A stretch of 64,000 nucleotides of DNA from Bog-756 sp963778165. GTDB taxonomy: Bacteria; Actinomycetota; Acidimicrobiia; Acidimicrobiales; RAAP-2. How positions within the stretch are numbered: the stretch's first letter is position 1; every line of letters starts with the position of its first letter. This document shows, in pieces, positions 62,777-64,000 of the stretch. The stretch lies in assembly GCA_963778165.1 (NCBI GenBank), contig CAVZTE010000003.1, positions 558,001-622,000 on the forward strand, written 5' to 3'. Under the pieces are notes generated by a model. The model saw nothing but the letters and a program-made list of their open reading frames with translations, was not told the origin of the DNA and did not search any database. The position numbers and the translations under genes were made by a program.

Positions 62777-63597
62777 GGCTGGCGACCCTCGCTCCGTCGG
62801 CGTTCGATGAGGACGGCGAACCGCTCGGCCACCTCTTCTTCGGGCACCTGGGTGAACCCTTCGGCGGTGACCGTGGCCACCAGCGGGTAGATCCCCCGGA
62901 TCAGGTCGGGCCCCCCGGTGGCGGAGTCCTCGTCGGCCGCCTCGTACAGGGACTCGATGGCCAGCTCCACGGCGTCGTCCCGGGCCATGCCCGCCCGGTA
63001 GCCGAGCTTGATGGTGGTTCGGGCGTCGCGCCCGCCCGAGCCGGTGGCGTTGTGCTCGGTCTCCTCGTAGTGGCCCCCGGTGACGTCGTAGGTGAAGATG
63101 CGACCGGTTCCGCGGCCCAGGTCGTAGCCGGCGAAGAGCGGCACCACGGCCAGGCCCTGCATGGCCATGGGCAGGTGCTCGCGCACCATCTGGCTCAGCT
63201 GATTGGCCTTGCCCTCCAGGCTCAGCACCACGCCCTCGACCTTCTCGTAGTGCTCGAGCTGGGTCTGGAACAGCCGGACCATCTCCACGGCCGGCCCGGC
63301 GGCCCCGGCGATGGCCACCGCCGAGTACCGGTCGGCCGGGAACACCTTCTCCATGGAACGGTGGGCGATGATGTGCCCCTCGGTGGCCCGGCGGTCGCCG
63401 GCCATCACGATGCCGTCGGCGAACCGCAACGCCACCACCGTGGTCCCGTGACGGAACTCGGATCCCTGGGCCAGAGCCGGGCCCGGTCCCGCCGGTCCCA
63501 CCGGCATGGCGGTGCGCGCCGGTACGTTGAGGCGACGGATCAGTCCGGCGAAGTCGGGTCCCGGGTCTTCAGTTGTCGAAAACAGCGGCAGGGTCAC
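62773..63597 (-). CDS. prcB: Proteasome subunit beta
   Basis: Catalytic subunit of the 20S proteasome, 274 residues. A propeptide of 51 residues precedes the nucleophile Thr52 in the sequence EFRHGTTVVALRF, so self-cleavage after Gly51 would expose it. GIVMAGDRRATEGHIIAHRS follows with Lys/Asp-type active-site contacts. The gene lies directly after pup and overlaps prcA. Confidence 0.97.
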   Translation of the reverse strand: MTLPLFSTTEDPGPDFAGLIRRLNVPARTAMPVGPAGPGPALAQGSEFRHGTTVVALRFADGIVMAGDRRATEGHIIAHRSMEKVFPADRYSAVAIAGAAGPAVEMVRLFQTQLEHYEKVEGVVLSLEGKANQLSQMVREHLPMAMQGLAVVPLFAGYDLGRGTGRIFTYDVTGGHYEETEHNATGSGGRDARTTIKLGYRAGMARDDAVELAIESLYEAADEDSATGGPDLIRGIYPLVATVTAEGFTQVPEEEVAERFAVLIERRRSEGRQP

Positions 63598-63602
63598 CGG
63601 GC

Positions 63603-63797
63603 CTACTCGCCACCCTTTTGCACATAGTTGCGCACGAACTCCTCGGCGTTGTCCTCGAGCACCTCGTCGATCTCGTCGAGCAGGTCATCGAGCTCGGCCT
63701 TCAACTTGTCGCCGGCAGCCGATGACGCCGGGACTTCCTCCACGACCTCATCGGCCCGCTCCGTTGTCGTCTTCTTCTTCTGTTCTCGTTCAGCCAT
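63603..63797 (-). CDS. pup: Prokaryotic ubiquitin-like protein Pup
   Basis: A 64-residue disordered modifier: an acidic helical C-terminal half (KAELDDLLDEIDEVLEDNAE) and end FVRNYVQKGGE. The final residue is Glu, so Pup is ready for ligation without deamidation, in contrast with mycobacterial Pup, which ends in Gln and is processed by Dop. It is preceded by dop and followed by prcB, the canonical order. Confidence 0.97.
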   Translation of the reverse strand: MAEREQKKKTTTERADEVVEEVPASSAAGDKLKAELDDLLDEIDEVLEDNAEEFVRNYVQKGGE

Positions 63798-63822
63798 ATC
63801 GTTCAGCCATCCCCTACTCTCC

Positions 63823-64000
63823 CTAGCTGCTCAGTTTGTCCAACAGCTCGGTAGGACTCGCGCACGTGTCCAACAATTCCTCGACGTGCTCGGCCGTGCC
63901 CTTTAGGGGGTCCATCATAGGTACCCGCCGCAGAGGGTCGGTTCCCAGGTCGAACACCAAGGAATCCCAGTTGGCCGTGACCACCGCCGACGGCCATTTT
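63823..64000 (-). CDS. dop: Depupylase Dop, C-terminal end (partial)
   Basis: The right edge cuts the gene. The last 58 residues read WPSAVVTANWDSLVFDLG, then PLRRVPMMDPLKGTAEHVE and a final helix ending ELLDKLSS, the conserved C-terminal domain of Dop/PafA-family proteins (the Dop form MMDPLKGT). The gene stops at TAG 63823-63825, 25 bases before pup. Dop cleaves Pup from substrates and, in species with Pup ending in Gln, deamidates Pup. Confidence 0.9.
   Translation of the reverse strand, partial: KWPSAVVTANWDSLVFDLGTDPLRRVPMMDPLKGTAEHVEELLDTCASPTELLDKLSS

Noticed and set aside
60647..62890. Long rightward open frame opposite pafA and prcA
   Set aside because: Antisense to two strongly matched genes; composition is Val/Gly/His-rich without domains.

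Overview
The window is high-GC actinobacterial chromosome, most likely from class Acidimicrobiia. Lineage evidence: a Pup-proteasome cluster (dop, pup, prcB, prcA, pafA) linked to Tat genes and helY, a DUF4193 protein, an FtsR-like MerR regulator beside glycine cleavage genes, two F420-type deazaflavin oxidoreductases, an Rv1264-like adenylate cyclase, mycobacterial-type mannosyltransferases and a LytR-CpsA-Psr protein. The phylum is well supported; the class is inferred.

Layout. 1-3.6 kb: end of a pentapeptide-repeat protein and a large secreted PQQ-type beta-propeller. 3.7-10.0 kb: accessory island on a tRNA-Pro(GGG) gene. A 5' half-tRNA lies on the left, the intact tRNA in the middle and a 3' half-tRNA on the right, which reads as two elements integrated on opposite sides of one tRNA; both keep only integrase fragments plus small membrane or secreted proteins. 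10-17.5 kb: sulfotransferase, DUF2079-type membrane protein, UDP-sulfoquinovose synthase (sqdB), acetyltransferase, methyltransferase. 17.8-23.2 kb: a RibH2-type lumazine synthase under a TetR/KstR-like palindrome, small enzymes, an adenylate cyclase. 23.4-31.3 kb: cell-envelope block (LCP protein, amidohydrolase, three multi-pass glycosyltransferases). 31.4-34.9 kb: gamma-carbonic-anhydrase-like protein, CorA, and a four-gene minus-strand operon whose genes all overlap (monooxygenase, DUF2889, COG4315 lipoprotein, a nine-residue-repeat protein). 35-40.2 kb: ftsR-like regulator, nuclease-like ORF, gcvT, gcvPA, gcvPB (no gcvH seen). 40.2-53.4 kb: mixed metabolic genes, an orphan prepilin, a class II aldolase, HtrA protease, DUF4193. 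53.9-64 kb: one minus-strand cluster in the order dop-pup-prcB-prcA-pafA-lepB-lepB-tatB-tatC-helY-thyX-like, covering tagging and degradation of proteins, Tat export and signal-peptide cleavage.

A striking property is the number of otherwise intact genes broken by a single-base frame change (PQQ protein, DUF2079, sqdB, two hypothetical genes, prepilin, methyltransferase, lepB). Most look like sequence or assembly indels rather than decay; the island integrases do look like true remnants. Such genes are annotated here over their full reconstructed span, with the break noted.
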